64,000 bases of DNA, taken from positions 3,939,418 to 4,003,417 of the forward strand of contig OX328126.1 in the NCBI GenBank assembly GCA_946811695.1, written 5' to 3'. Under the pieces are notes generated by a model. It made no database searches and was not told where the DNA came from. It saw only the letters and a program-made list of their open reading frames with translations. The position numbers and the translations under genes are program-made. How positions within the stretch are numbered: position 1 is the stretch's first letter; each line of letters opens with the position of its first letter. This stretch comes from Gonocerus acuteangulatus (Eukaryota; Arthropoda; Insecta; Hemiptera; Coreidae). This document shows positions 22,982-33,321 of this stretch, piece after piece.

Positions 22982-24045
22982 CTGTTAACACGATAGCGGC
23001 CAGAGTTTTTGTTTTTTCGCCACGAAACTTGGTATTTAGCATTCAATTAGCAAACGATTGAACGAGTTCGTTAACCACCAAAGTCGGTCCACCGGAAGGG
23101 GGGGTTTACCCCTAACCCAAAACACTAATTTGACTATGTCAGCCGTAATATTTGTTATATTTCAACGAAACTTGGTATTCGTAGTGGTAATATAGAGAGA
23201 AAAGTGAGATATAAAAATTAACTAAATCGGTTCATTAGAAGGGGGGGGGTTTACTCCGGACCCACAATACCAATTCGCCACTACCAGCCGTGATTTTTGG
23301 TATATTTCAACGGAACTCGGTATTCGTAGTGGTAATACACAGGTAAATAACTGTTGTAAAAATAAACTAAATCGGTTCATTAGGAGGGGGGGTTTACTCA
23401 GGACCCACAATACCAATTCGCCACTACCAGCAGTGATTTTTGGTATATTTCGACGAAACTCGGCATTCGTAGTGGTAATCTACAGGTAAATATGTGTTGT
23501 AAAAATAAACTAAATTGGTTCATTAGAAGGGGGGGTTTACTCCTGACCCAAATTCTTAATATACTCATACCGGTCGTAATTTCTGCTGTATTGTAACGAA
23601 ACGCGGTATACGTCGAGGGTAACTCATGAGAAAGAAGTGTTGTAAAAATGAGCTGAATCGGTCAATCGGAAAGGGGGGGTTTAATTTGTAATATATTTCA
23701 ATAGAAAAGCCCGTCAGACGTAGGTTCACAAAGCCGCCGCAAGGAGCGCTTTCTACCACTAGAGTGACTGTATCCTGTTCCTGCGTTAGATCAAAATACG
23801 ATAATATGAGGTTTTTTGTATTTATTACGAAGTGTAATAGGTACCATGTGTAAACATAACTCTGGAAGCAAATTATTAATTGATCAGTTACTCATTACAA
23901 ATTTAAAAGAGAACTATTCATGTTTTTATTTTATTTATGTAGGATATTTTAAGGAAATTGTTCTGGAAAGCAGTCTACACTACCCAAATTCTGAGGAAAG
24001 TGCTTAGTTATGCAGCTCCTGCGTGACGGACTTTTATTTTGATTA
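22939..24045 (+). mobile_element. X-family element
   Basis: (TA)n at 22939-22972 followed by tctgttaacacgatagcggcc, then five diverged units of about 115 bp each with a G run (aaggggggg) and gtttactccggaccc. Next comes the end segment with ctaccactagagtgactg, accatgtgtaaacataactc, and the terminus gcttagttatgcagctcctg cgtgacggactttt. A nearly identical copy lies at 49638-50755. Confidence 0.8.
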
Positions 24046-24119
24046 TCCTGTCTCCACCCTACAGCCTCATAGGCAGTAGATGTCCCTACTCATAGTTGTT
24101 CCTCTTACTGATTTCATAG

Positions 24120-24330
24120 TTTATTTAAATTTTAACGTACATTATTATTAACTATGAATTTTAGGACGGGTTATCTATAGGTTACCACCCTTTTCTTGCC
24201 AGGATAGGGCTGACGCCTTTTCTTTTTTCTAAACAAAGGTCACCACCCCTAGTGGGAATCGAACCCACGACCTTTGGAACGGAGTGTTAAGTGCTCACGC
24301 CTTAAACTCGCGGCCACCGGGCATTCTCTT
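24120..24330 (-). mobile_element. SINE family C copy
   Basis: Minus strand: head gcccggtggccgcgagttta, B box gggttcgattcccac, body agaaaagggtggtaaccta in the form caagaaaagggtggtaacc, and the 3' part ggacgggttatctatagg in reverse. It lies about 100 bp from the 3' side of the exon at 24433, inside the 18.8-kb intron. Confidence 0.8.
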
Positions 24331-24432
24331 ATTTCATATTTTCAGGGTTGCTATAGTACATGTGAATTCTGTTATCAATTTCATGTTGTATAGATAAGGA
24401 AACATAAATTACACATGATTTCCAATACTCAC

Positions 24433-24580
24433 TAAATAGAGAACAAGTTCTCCATTGCCTCTAAGTCCCATGTGAATATATCCCTGTTCTCCGCCCTGAT
24501 GGTGAAGTAGGCTTCTATGGTGCTCTTCGTCATCTCGATGCTGTAATAGTTGCTGTGCAGGAACTGGTGGATGAAGTCGT
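24433..24580 (-). CDS. CRAL-TRIO protein, internal exon (N-terminal helical region)
   Basis: First visible exon of a minus-strand gene for a CRAL-TRIO lipid-transfer protein (family: alpha-tocopherol transfer protein, clavesin and their large arthropod paralogue group; cytosolic carriers of hydrophobic ligands). On the minus strand a pyrimidine-rich acceptor (ttcttccctag) precedes the exon and a GTGAGT donor follows it. The 148 bp code for about 49 residues, starting DDFIHQFLHSNYYSIE and continuing MTKSTIEAYFTIRAENRD. This matches the family pattern 'DD..L..FLh...ys.ektk..id.y...R'. The exon starts after the first base of a codon and ends with two bases (TA) of the next. Those are completed by the T that opens the exon at 5587, giving a Tyr codon. 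The preceding exon was not found between here and the window end. Open frame, splice sites and phase make a live gene more likely than a pseudogene. Confidence 0.88.
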
Positions 24581-24644
24581 CTAGGGAAGAAACAAGATTT
24601 ACATTAAATTGCTGTCCGTTAAGCTTTATTAGTAGTGGATATGT

Positions 24645-24928
24645 TTTAGCGCGGTTCCTCCTTGCTAAGGGCATATGCGGTTCTAGACAAACATTTCTAG
24701 GGGGGGGGGGCTAATTTAGTCTGGGCTTACCGCCGTGCCTGGGGGTGTAGAATCAAATTTTTATAACCAGGCACCTGGAAATCATTAAGGAAGTATTTGA
24801 TAAACTAAGAAGATACATTAATTAAAACTAATTAAAACTTATTACGGTAAATGTGAAGACGAGGGTTCTAGGCTCCGATTATTTTAAATTTTGCACTATG
24901 TCGTATTTTGATGCACTAAACAGAATCC

Positions 24929-24993
<65 letters not shown>

Positions 24994-25653
24994 CGCTCTC
25001 AACTAGGAAAGAAGTTATTAAGCACTAAAGTTCACTGTTATTGAGGTTAAAGTTGGCTTAAACAGCGTATTTGTAAACACGCGCATGCGTAGACATGTAA
25101 CATTGGGAAACAAAGAACATTTACCCTTATTACTATTAATTGGCCAAAACAATTCATTTTTCTAACTTTATCGAAAAAGATCGTGAATTTTCATTCTGGG
25201 GGGGTAACCCCCCTCGAGCCCCCCCTCCCTTTAGCCGCCACTACCAAAGGTTCTCTAACGTAGGAAAAAGGTTCTTTTCGAAGAATTTAGTAAAACTAGT
25301 TTTTTTAAACTAATTTTCGGTTTAGATTCAGTTGAAATATTTTCTTCATTTTTGGAATTCAGTCAAAGTTGGATGTTTAAATTTTGGTTACATTCGAAAT
25401 AAGGGAAGTATTAAAAAAAAAAAAAAAAAAATAGTAACAGACATGAATAGTTTTGACATCTTTGTATATTTTTTTAAATATATCAACAACCGTTGGAAAA
25501 TCGTGGTAAGTGGATGGTGACCATTCAAAACCTTACTAAATTCTCTACTGAAGAGGTTCTGAAGCAATTTTCGATGGGTCGATGTCAATTGGAGTAACAA
25601 ATACTTAAAACTCCAATGTGTAAGTTGTGTTCTTTTGAACGGGGGCTTACCTC

Positions 25654-25690
<37 letters not shown>

Positions 25691-25908
25691 ACATATTATA
25701 TAGTGTTTTCCTAGAGGGAACTTTGAGAATGAGGATGCAGTAATTTTATCTTAGGATACTGGCAGTTTCCTGTTGTGGCGCCTAGGATCATTTTATATAT
25801 TTCACGAAAGATCAAACCCCACCAATAACTGCTTCTATTCCTTACCTAATAGCACTGGGGATATGAACGAAACAGCGCTAAGATGACACAGTTCCTGCGA
25901 GTCGGACT
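24645..25908 (-). mobile_element. Y-family element with poly-A and G runs
   Basis: Begins ttttagcgcggttcctcc and ends gcgctaagatgacacagttc with ctgcgagtcggactttg, i.e. both Y termini in reverse orientation to 15219. Inside are a 60-base A run (24932-24991), poly-T at about 25656-25686, and the family phrases aaccgttggaaaatcgtggtaag and cgatgtcaattggagtaac. Confidence 0.65.
24932..24991. repeat. Poly-A, 60 bases
   Basis: Uninterrupted A run inside the Y element. No SINE or LINE body could be recognised immediately to its left. Confidence 0.95.
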
Positions 25909-26607
25909 TTGCTCGCGAGAAGTAGTAGCTTTATGTCGCTTACGAATAGGCCATTCCCGACGGCTGATGCACTTACACCTCACGACGGTTGCCGACATGT
26001 GAAGTATGTAACACTCCTTGTAACTATAAAACACATACTGACAGAATGTCTACTGAGGCGAAACTATGACTTACCGGACAACATGACTAACTACGTTCGA
26101 ATTTTTACAAATTCTGCTAAAATCTTTCACTTTTCTCCCTCTCGAAATCCTCAAGCTTTTGTGAAAGTTTTTCAATAAAGTGCCGTTTTAAATAAATTAA
26201 GTAACCTAACTTTTCAAAGATATTTTCCACCGCGATTCTATGCTTATTATTTTATGGATCATTAATCTTTAATAAATTGATTTAAAAACAAGTTTTTTTT
26301 TATTGATGAAAACAAAAATATTTAAGAAAACCCGCATTCCTCTTCAAGATAATTGTGATGTTGTGGTCCTCAAATTATTCTTTTCGGATGAAACAATGCC
26401 TGGTATATCCTTCACTCAAAACAAGTTCGTTCACCACATTTCTTAGCAGATTTTGACTGCCCTTTGGTGAAGAAATATGGTTTCATTAAAGCTCATTATA
26501 GCTTAAAATTTGATGAAGGTAAATCTTTCTTATGTTAAAACCATGAAAGTTTGTTTCAAGAAAGTCACATAAAACAATTAGTTTGTAGGGAAGACCGCAG
26601 GGGCGTA
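25909..26607. other. Unassigned intergenic or intronic DNA
   Basis: AT-rich. A minus-strand GTAAGT donor-like site follows gttgtccg at about 26073, but the sequence before it does not read as any CRAL-TRIO N-terminal segment in any frame. A plus-strand open run at 25909-26178 has no known domain. Confidence 0.4.
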
Positions 26608-26844
26608 TATAGGAAATAATTGGGGGGAGGGGGCTGGGAGCATTTAAAACATGTAAAACTAGCAATCTAGAACTTGTAATAGTTAGTGAAATAGTGTAAA
26701 ACGCTATTACTCCCCCCCAAAAAAATATTTTTTCTGAACTATGTGATCTTATTTAATTTATTTCTAAGGTTTCTATGAAACCTTTTACCGATTAAATCAA
26801 AATTCGGGGCGGAGCCCAGAAGCTCCCCTCTTATATTCGGCCTT
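26608..26844. mobile_element. Z-family MITE, degraded copy
   Basis: Left gggcgtatataggaaataat and right cccctcttatattcggcc approximate the Z termini. Interior aaacgctatta, aactatgtgatcttatttaa and ttttaccgattaaatcaaaa are typical. The target duplication is not preserved. Confidence 0.7.
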
Positions 26845-27634
26845 GAAAGGTCGTGAAAGAATTTTTTCATCTTCTCCTCCCCCCCCCCTCTGAAAGAGAG
26901 AGATTTGCTAAATTACCACAGCATTAATTCTAAATCTAAACGCTCCAAGGTCTATTCTAGTTGGAGGCCTATTATGTGAAATTACTACCGACGAAGAATC
27001 GAAATCTACATAAGAATCGATGTAAATTCATATCGAATCTAATTGTTTGCTTAAATCGAAAGCTGCCTCATTTTTTTCACCTGTTATTGCCTCACAGGAA
27101 ACATTACCCGTCAATCGTTAATCTGAAGCATTTAACGCGTCCTAAACACCTTTACAGGGTTTTACATTCGATTGGTATTTTATTTAACCGCAGTTATTAC
27201 ATTTCCATTGACTTCAGTGGTTTGACAAGAAAAAAAGATTGTGGTGTAATTTCCAATGGGGCGATGTCAATCCGAGAAATAAATCCTTCAAAATTCGAAA
27301 TTTTTAGTTTTGTTTTTTTTCTGCGGGCTTTAGCCTCTTTTTACAAAACTTTTCAATTGGTTGTTGTTTATTTTAATTGTATTTAACAGTGAAATTGGTA
27401 TTTTAGTGAAACAAGGTAAGAAAAGGAGAAGCGTTGTTATAGTGTTTCCAAGAGCGAGCGTTGAGAAAGAATATGGCGTCATTTCCGTTTAGGATACAAT
27501 CAGTTTCATGATGTAGCGCTTAAAATATTATTTTACTTCTCTTAGAGATTTTATTTTATATTTTTCATTGAAGATCAAAACCTACCAATAACTCCTACTA
27601 TTCCTTTACTACTAGTGTCACTAGAGATAAGAAC

Positions 27635-27672
27635 GGAACCGCGCTAAGATGATGCAGTTCCTGCGAGTCGGT
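27635..27672 (-). mobile_element. Y-family terminus
   Basis: cggaaccgcgctaagatgat followed by gcagttcctgcgagtcgg is the Y left terminus in reverse. The sequence upstream on the plus strand (about 27160-27630) carries Y phrases such as gtggtgtaatttccaatggggcg, so this is the end of a larger, degraded Y copy. Confidence 0.65.
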
Positions 27673-27980
27673 ATTGTTTAATTTCAGTTTTCTTTATTCA
27701 ATAAATTTAACTTTTGGAAGCTTAACATTAGTATTATCGTTGTTTACAATGTTCCAGACGATTTACTTTTTCGTACAATGTACCAAAAATTTTAATTTAA
27801 AAATTATTTTGTTCGAAATATTTTAATATGGCTAAAATGTATATATCGCACTAGTATTTCTAAAGTGACACAACTCAAAAATATATGTTTTTCAGTTCTG
27901 ACTATGAAAGACATGGTAAATATCTCTTTATGAACCATCAAAACTGTATGTACCTAGCTTCAGAGCTTCTACACCAGAGG

Positions 27981-28255
27981 CCACTTGGGGGGGGGGGCAA
28001 CCGGGTACAGTTGTCCCGGGGCCCGGGCACCGTGGGGGCCCGGGCCGATCCTCGCTAATTGGAGAAAAAGTACCGAAAGTGACCTTTGCTGCACCGATTG
28101 TCGGCTTTTATTCTCTTTTTGCTCAAAACTCAGGATGAAAATAATTTTAAAATGTCCAAAGTCCTATAGCAAAGTACTAGAATTTTCAGTCTGGCTCTGA
28201 GAAGTGGGGGCCCGTGATCTGGTCCCAGCCCCGGCTCTGAGATGTGGCGGCCCTG
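27981..28255. mobile_element. hAT-like MITE with 8-bp TSD
   Basis: 275 bp, GC-rich ends with 12 Gs at the left and gggcccgggc words. It is flanked by a perfect 8-bp direct repeat, accagagg (27973-27980 and 28256-28263). The 8-bp duplication is typical of hAT (also P) elements. Inverted repeats are weak (ccactt... / ...atgtgg). Confidence 0.65.
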
Positions 28256-28852
28256 ACCAGAGGGCACTTGTGTCACTCTTCCTGTCTTAATGCAGGACAG
28301 GATGTCTTCCTGTCCCTCTACAGAGTGACATTTTTTCAGTAGAGTTTTATTTTGAGTTGTTTCTCTTTGTCACTTTAGAAATTCTAGTGTGATATGATGT
28401 TTTTTAAGTATTTAGAAATCCATATTTAATTTGCCAAACAATAACTCGGCCGTTAAGCCGCCAGCCAGACTGACATATATAACGACACTTCTTTGTACAT
28501 TTGTGATCTACAGGGCATATAAAATCAACACTTGTAGGGTTTACGCCATAAATGTCATAAGCAAATTTCCCACCTTATAGATAGGGAGGAAAACCCACTA
28601 TTACACCTCACTGGTCTCATCTTGAACAATCTAATTCCTAGCCCGACTACAGCCGTGGTCAGTAATTCCTTAGCCTAGAATGTCCGCTAGACCTCGCAGC
28701 CTTGGAAGTGAGGCAATAGGCTACAGACCTCAGCGGGGGTTTGCCTACTTTTAAACCTAGCTTGCAACATTACCTGTCAGTACCATTTAAGAGGAAAGCA
28801 AAATTCTCGTTGTACTGCTTCTCATAATGTACTGGAACATAGCAAAAAAGTC

Positions 28853-29467
28853 CGACTAAGGCATCGTGTACTATACGAGCGATGAGCGACAGAACGACAG
28901 AGGGACGATTGTATTTTTAAAATCACTGTGTCTGTCATTCCATACTGTGTACTTCCGAAATTAAAAGCTCACATTAACTATCATCCAATTTACTCTTTTA
29001 TTAGTATTCATATTTTAAAATTATTTATAAGAAAGGTAGCTAGAAGGTTTTAAGCATTGGAAGGTTATAAACATTGGATGGTTATAAACATGTTTCCACG
29101 TAATTAAATAAACCAGGGAAACAAAAAACAAAAATGTGAATTAACAAAGTTTTTCTAAATTTTACTGGCTATCATTTAAAAAAAAATGCATTGAAATCGG
29201 TTAAGATTTGGAGTCTGTAGCCTTTTTTGTAGCACGTAAAATATAATGTCTGGGGTGAGCGACGAGAAAAATTGTAATACCTGGGCTGAGCGACGAGCGA
29301 CCGGCTGAAACCTACAAGCGACGTCGCCCTGCAGCTCATGCCTATTGTAGCCAATCCTCCTTTATTCCTACTCCACTCCAGCTTAATATCAATGTGAGCG
29401 ACGATGCTCTGAAGCTTTTCGCTTATCGCTCATCGCCCTTCGCTCGTATTGTACCCGAGGCCTTGCA
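28853..29467. mobile_element. TIR element with GAGCGA-rich ends
   Basis: Left aaggcatcgtgtactatacg + agcgatgagcgac; right cgctcgtattgtacccgagg + cctt is its complement, with further gagcgacgagcgac words inside both ends (28872-28890, 29257-29300). About 615 bp with an AT-rich middle. No transposase. Confidence 0.7.
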
Positions 29468-29479
29468 TAAACACCCCGA

Positions 29480-30770
29480 CAGAGATCGCTCTATCAAAAT
29501 TCCCAGAAGAACTGTATTTCTAGGATATTTAATTTGCTTTCGAATAGATAATTAACATTTGCAACGATTTCCCAACCGACTTCCAGATATATTAGAACAT
29601 ATCCGAAAAACCCAAGAAAAATCTAGTTTTTTCCATTTTACACGACAAAGGTTATACATATGGCCTTGAAAATTGTGTCATTAGATTACCCATGCCCAAT
29701 TAATTTTAAAGAAGTGAACATAGCGCCCAGAAATGCAAAACTTTAAGTGTTACGATTTTCAGAGTGCTAATTCTGCGGACGAACTTGACCGGATTGTTTC
29801 ACGAGGTAAACCGCATATGGGGGTTTCCTCCCTATGGGGGGAGGCTCGCAAGACCAGCACTGATGATGAGGAAATGCCTAAAAAAACCAATGCTCAAATT
29901 AAAGATTTTGCAGACAAAGTTGGTGCCCATTTTTTGCCCTTCACACTGCTCGAAACCAATTTCTTATGAATCATGGACTCCGAAACTCTGTAAAGTTCCA
30001 GGTGTGCGATGCAGTCACTCTAGCCATTCATTGTTTTGGTTCCCAAGTCTGGGTTGAAAAACTTCGGGGCTTTTGAGGGCGTTCAGAGATCTTTGGTGAA
30101 GCGGCACTTCGAACTGCAAACATACACGCTCAACTAAGTCATATACCTCCAAACTGTCAGAATAAGCATTAATGTCCCCTAGGAAAATATTCTGACAAAA
30201 ATATATAGTGCAGGTTTTTGATCAGTTCTTTTCCCTATTTCTGCAATCAAATTACCTTCTTTAAAAAGGAGTTAAACCGATTGACCATGCCAAACTACTT
30301 ATAATAGTTGTTCCCTTAATACAACCAAAAGCCAGAGACTTTATCTATTCAGTGCCCTCTGGTCAGTGGTACTCAAAAATCATTAAGCTTCTTGAATGAA
30401 AACGGCAATTGGATCATTGCGGGGTTTTCTGAATTTATCCCTGTAACCGTGCATATCTATGAAATCCTCTTTGAAAATGAAAGCATATCAGGATTTCGTC
30501 CTCCACTAAACCAAGATTTGCGGGCCAGACACGGCGTCGTATCCTCCCATGAATACAAATATCCCGCCGAGACCTATAACAGGCGAAAGAAAGCTAGGAA
30601 TGTCCTAATGCTGTAATACAAAGCTCACATCGTGAAATGATACCTGATTACTTCAGATCAAGGAATAGTTGGGGGTTGGCTAAGAAAAAAATAAATATGT
30701 TCACAAAAATCTATAATTTGGACGGTTCGGTATGGATATCTTCGGTAAATATGTTGATATTATTATTCTA
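29480..30770. other. Y-family remnants and unassigned DNA
   Basis: 29520-29840 carries Y phrases (aacgatttcccaacc, ttttcagagtgctaattc, gtttcctccctatgggggga). 29850-30640 has no recognised gene: two overlapping plus-strand open runs (29733-29969, 29764-30057) and one at 30392-30616 lack known domains. At 30660-30740 gtctataatttggacggttcgg resembles 22545-22580. Confidence 0.4.
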
Positions 30771-31073
30771 CTAGCTGAATACCCGTGCTTCGTCACGGCA
30801 GATAAGTAGTTACTTTATTGCGTTAAATATCTTACCATAAAAATTAACGCTACTATATAATTTTGTGCAGTTTATTATAGAACGTTTCCCGTTATACTAT
30901 ATGTTATTCATCAATTGATAAGTAATCAAAGCATAATGTTTCTTCACATTGTGTTATCTATAGATCATCAGTAACAGCAGTTTAACCAGTACAGGTTAAA
31001 ATTCCTTGTCAATAATAAATGTACGTTAAAATTTAAATATATATGTTTCGAAGATTTCATTTAGAAACACCCA

Positions 31074-31754
31074 TTATATTTGCTGTCCAAGGGTTCGGGA
31101 TATTATTACCTCGGATGGACCATCACCAGGTATAGCGTAAACTCTATGAGGGGATGCTGATGGGTGAGGAGGCAGTGCAAGGGTTCGGGATATTATTACC
31201 TCGGATGGACCATCACCAGGTATAGCGTAAACTCTATGAGGGGATGCTGATGGGTGAGGAGGCTGTCCAAGGGTTCGGGATATTATTACCTCGGATGGAC
31301 CATCACCAGGTATAGCGTAAACTCTATGAGGGGATGCTGATGGGTGAGGAGGCAGTGCAAGGGTTCGGGATATTATTACCTCGGATGGACCATCACCAGG
31401 TATAGCGTAAACTCTATGAGGGGATGCTGATGGGTGAGGAGGCTGTGCAAGGGTTCGGGATATTATTACCTCGGATGGACCATCACCAGGTATAGCGTAA
31501 ACTCTATGAGGGGATGCTGATGGGTGAGGAGGCAGTGCAAGGGTTCGGGATATTATTACCTCGGATGGACCATCACCAGGTATAGCGTAAACTCTATGAG
31601 GGGATGCTGATGGGTGAGGAGGCAGTGCAAGGGTTCGGGATATTATTACCTCGGATGGACCATCACCAGGTATAGCGTAAACTCTATGTGGGACAAAATC
31701 ACTGTTTATTTCTAGTAATTCAAGGCCTGCCATCATAGTTGAAATGAACCGCAA
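31074..31754 (-). CDS. Helitron-borne open frame of 226 residues with a 30-residue repeat
   Basis: Open on the minus strand from MRFISTMMAGLELLEINSDF to a stop just after the last repeat. Seven nearly identical 30-residue units HRVYAIPGDGPSEVIISRT + LALPPHPSASP follow. A single-unit relative at 45723-45911 starts MMADLELLEIKCEFLPHRV and continues past the unit as AGTLLGNARKYN. The conserved start and the 90-bp (3n) period suggest a piece of a formerly coding exon of the parent Helitron, amplified in place. No domain recognised. Whether it is translated is unknown; a repeat without stops would stay open by chance. Confidence 0.35.
   Translation of the reverse strand: MRFISTMMAGLELLEINSDFVPHRVYAIPGDGPSEVIISRTLALPPHPSASPHRVYAIPGDGPSEVIISRTLALPPHPSASPHRVYAIPGDGPSEVIISRTLAQPPHPSASPHRVYAIPGDGPSEVIISRTLALPPHPSASPHRVYAIPGDGPSEVIISRTLGQPPHPSASPHRVYAIPGDGPSEVIISRTLALPPHPSASPHRVYAIPGDGPSEVIISRTLGQQI
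31091..31690. repeat. 90-bp tandem repeat, 7 copies
   Basis: gggttcgggatattattacc recurs at 31091, 31181, 31271 and so on, every 90 bases. Copies differ mainly at one joint (ggcagtgcaag, ggctgtccaag, ggctgtgcaag), otherwise identical, indicating recent amplification. Confidence 0.97.
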
Positions 31755-31910
31755 ATAAAAATAATATTATGAAATAGATACAGTACGGTAAAAATAATTA
31801 AAAATTTAAATGTAAAAAAATCCTTTATTAGCGGGTGTTTACGTCATAAAGGGAGTGGAAAATTTCAAATTTGTCTATCAAGTGGTTTAGGCTGGGCGAT
31901 GATAGGTCAA

Positions 31911-31987
31911 TGAGTGAGTGAGTGAGTGAGTGAGTCAGTCAGTGAGCGAGTGAGTGAGTGAGTGAGTGAGTGAGTGAGTGAGTGAGG
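31911..31987. repeat. (GTGA)n microsatellite in Helitron 5' end
   Basis: About 18 repeats of gtga with a few cagt/gcga interruptions. A short form (tgagtgagt) is kept at the same place in other copies of Helitron family 2. Confidence 0.95.
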
Positions 31988-32188
31988 GGTATTACACAAA
32001 TATATAGTAGATTTGCAGAGATTCTCTTTATTTTCGGCGTTTTTGAAGACTCATGATTCTTTTATGGGTCCTTGTGATATCACATAAACACACCCATTTC
32101 CAACAAATCTCTGAAAAGAGTTAAGGCCAGAAACACTTGTTGCCGTCCTCGGATTCTGCTGGTAACCAATCTGATATTTCAAATCAGA

Positions 32189-33027
32189 CATGGGCCTATA
32201 TATGGGAGAGGGCTGCAGCTCCCATCCCGAAATTTTGTTTTCATCGGTAAAAATTTGTCATAAAACCCTTAAAAATAAATTAAATAAGATCACTTAATTC
32301 AGAAAAAATATTCTTTTTGTTGTTGTGATAGCGTTTTAGTTGTCTAACTATTCCATGTTGTAGATTGTTAGTATTCCATACCCCTCCTCCCGTAATGTTG
32401 TAGATTGTTAGTATTCCATACCCCTCCTCCCGTAATGTTGTAGATTGTTAGTATTCCATACCCCTCCTCCCGTAATTAATTCCTATATACGCCCATGAAA
32501 TCAGACAAAGTATTCCATGTTGTAGATTGTTAGTATTCCATACCCCTCCTCCCGTAATTAATTCCTATATACGCCCATGAAATCAGACAAAGTATTCCAT
32601 GTTGTAGATTGTTAGTATTCCATACCCCTCCTCCCGTAATGTTGTAGATTGTTAGTATTCCATACCCCTCCTCCCGTAATGTTGTAGATTGTTAGTATTC
32701 CATACCCCTCCTCCCGTAATGTTGTAGATTGTTAGTATTCCATACCCCTCCTCCCGTAATTAATTCCTATATACGCCCATGAAATCAGACAAAGTATTCC
32801 ATGTTGTAGATTGTTAGTATTCCATACCCCTCCTCCCGTAATTAATTCCTATATACGCCCATGAAATCAGACAAAGTATTCCATGTTGTAGATTGTTAGT
32901 ATTCCATACCCCTCCTCCCGTAATTAATTCCTATATACGCCCATGAAATCAGACAAAGTATTCCATGTTGTAGATTGTTAGTATTCCATACCCCTCCTCC
33001 CGTAATTAATTCCTATATACGCCCATG
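32189..33027. mobile_element. Z-family MITE with internally expanded end
   Basis: Left terminus catgggcctatata, right terminus tatatacgcccatg. Perfect 8-bp target duplication aaatcaga at 32181-32188 and 33028-33035. Interior matches the Z family (tcggtaaaaatttgtcataaaa, aataagatcacttaattcag). The right half is amplified into the array described separately, so the copy is 839 bp instead of about 250. Confidence 0.85.
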
Positions 33028-33045
33028 AAATCAGACAAAGTATTT
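32348..33045. repeat. Two-level tandem repeat (about 40 and 83 bp) crossing a MITE end
   Basis: Short unit: atgttgtagattgttagtat + tccatacccctcctcccgta. Long unit adds attaattcctatatacgccc + atgaaatcagacaaagtattcc. Short and long units alternate irregularly (runs of three short units at about 32390 and 32640). The long unit contains the MITE terminus and the 8-bp target sequence. Confidence 0.95.
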
Positions 33046-33320
33046 TTTCTTTTATGAGCTTCTGTTTGGTTTCATTGAACTACAAACCACTGACTATAAA
33101 CAACACCGACCATTAACCTAGCTTTACAATTAGCGACCTCGGGATTTATTCATCGAAGACTGTATGTACCAATCCTAGTAGTTAGATATCCTTCTCAGAC
33201 AATGGATGTATTATACTAAGGTACTTGGACTGTGTGTATAATTATAGGGCAAGGTTACCGAGTATATAGTTCATTTTATATGTCTGCTTTCAGTGGACGG
33301 GCACACAGAACTATATTATT
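33040..33320. other. Spacer between MITE and 56-bp satellite
   Basis: No gene, RNA or repeat recognised. Ordinary AT-rich sequence. Confidence 0.4.
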
Positions 33321-33321
33321 T

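Larger units (their letters stand above)
30771..32011 (-). mobile_element. Helitron family 2, complete copy
   Basis: Minus strand: starts TCTACTATATATTTGTG after an A (32012 is T on the plus strand) and ends tattcagCTAG before a T. The 3' hairpin ccgtgacgaagcacgg is near-perfect. The 5' end contains a (CACT)n run (31911-31985, GTGA on the plus strand), also present in fragments at 46195-46210 and 49034-49050. It holds seven copies of a 90-bp repeat that is open as protein. No Rep/helicase motif. Confidence 0.85.

Noticed and set aside
17631..24991. Poly-T (17631-17693) and poly-A (24932-24991) as retroposon tails
   Set aside because: No SINE or LINE body or TSD could be found beside either run, so they are left as homopolymers of unknown origin.
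26041..26200. Upstream CRAL-TRIO exon ending at a good GTAAGT donor (minus strand)
   Set aside because: No frame before the donor reads like the family's N-terminal region, and the phase-1 end required by the next exon is not supported.
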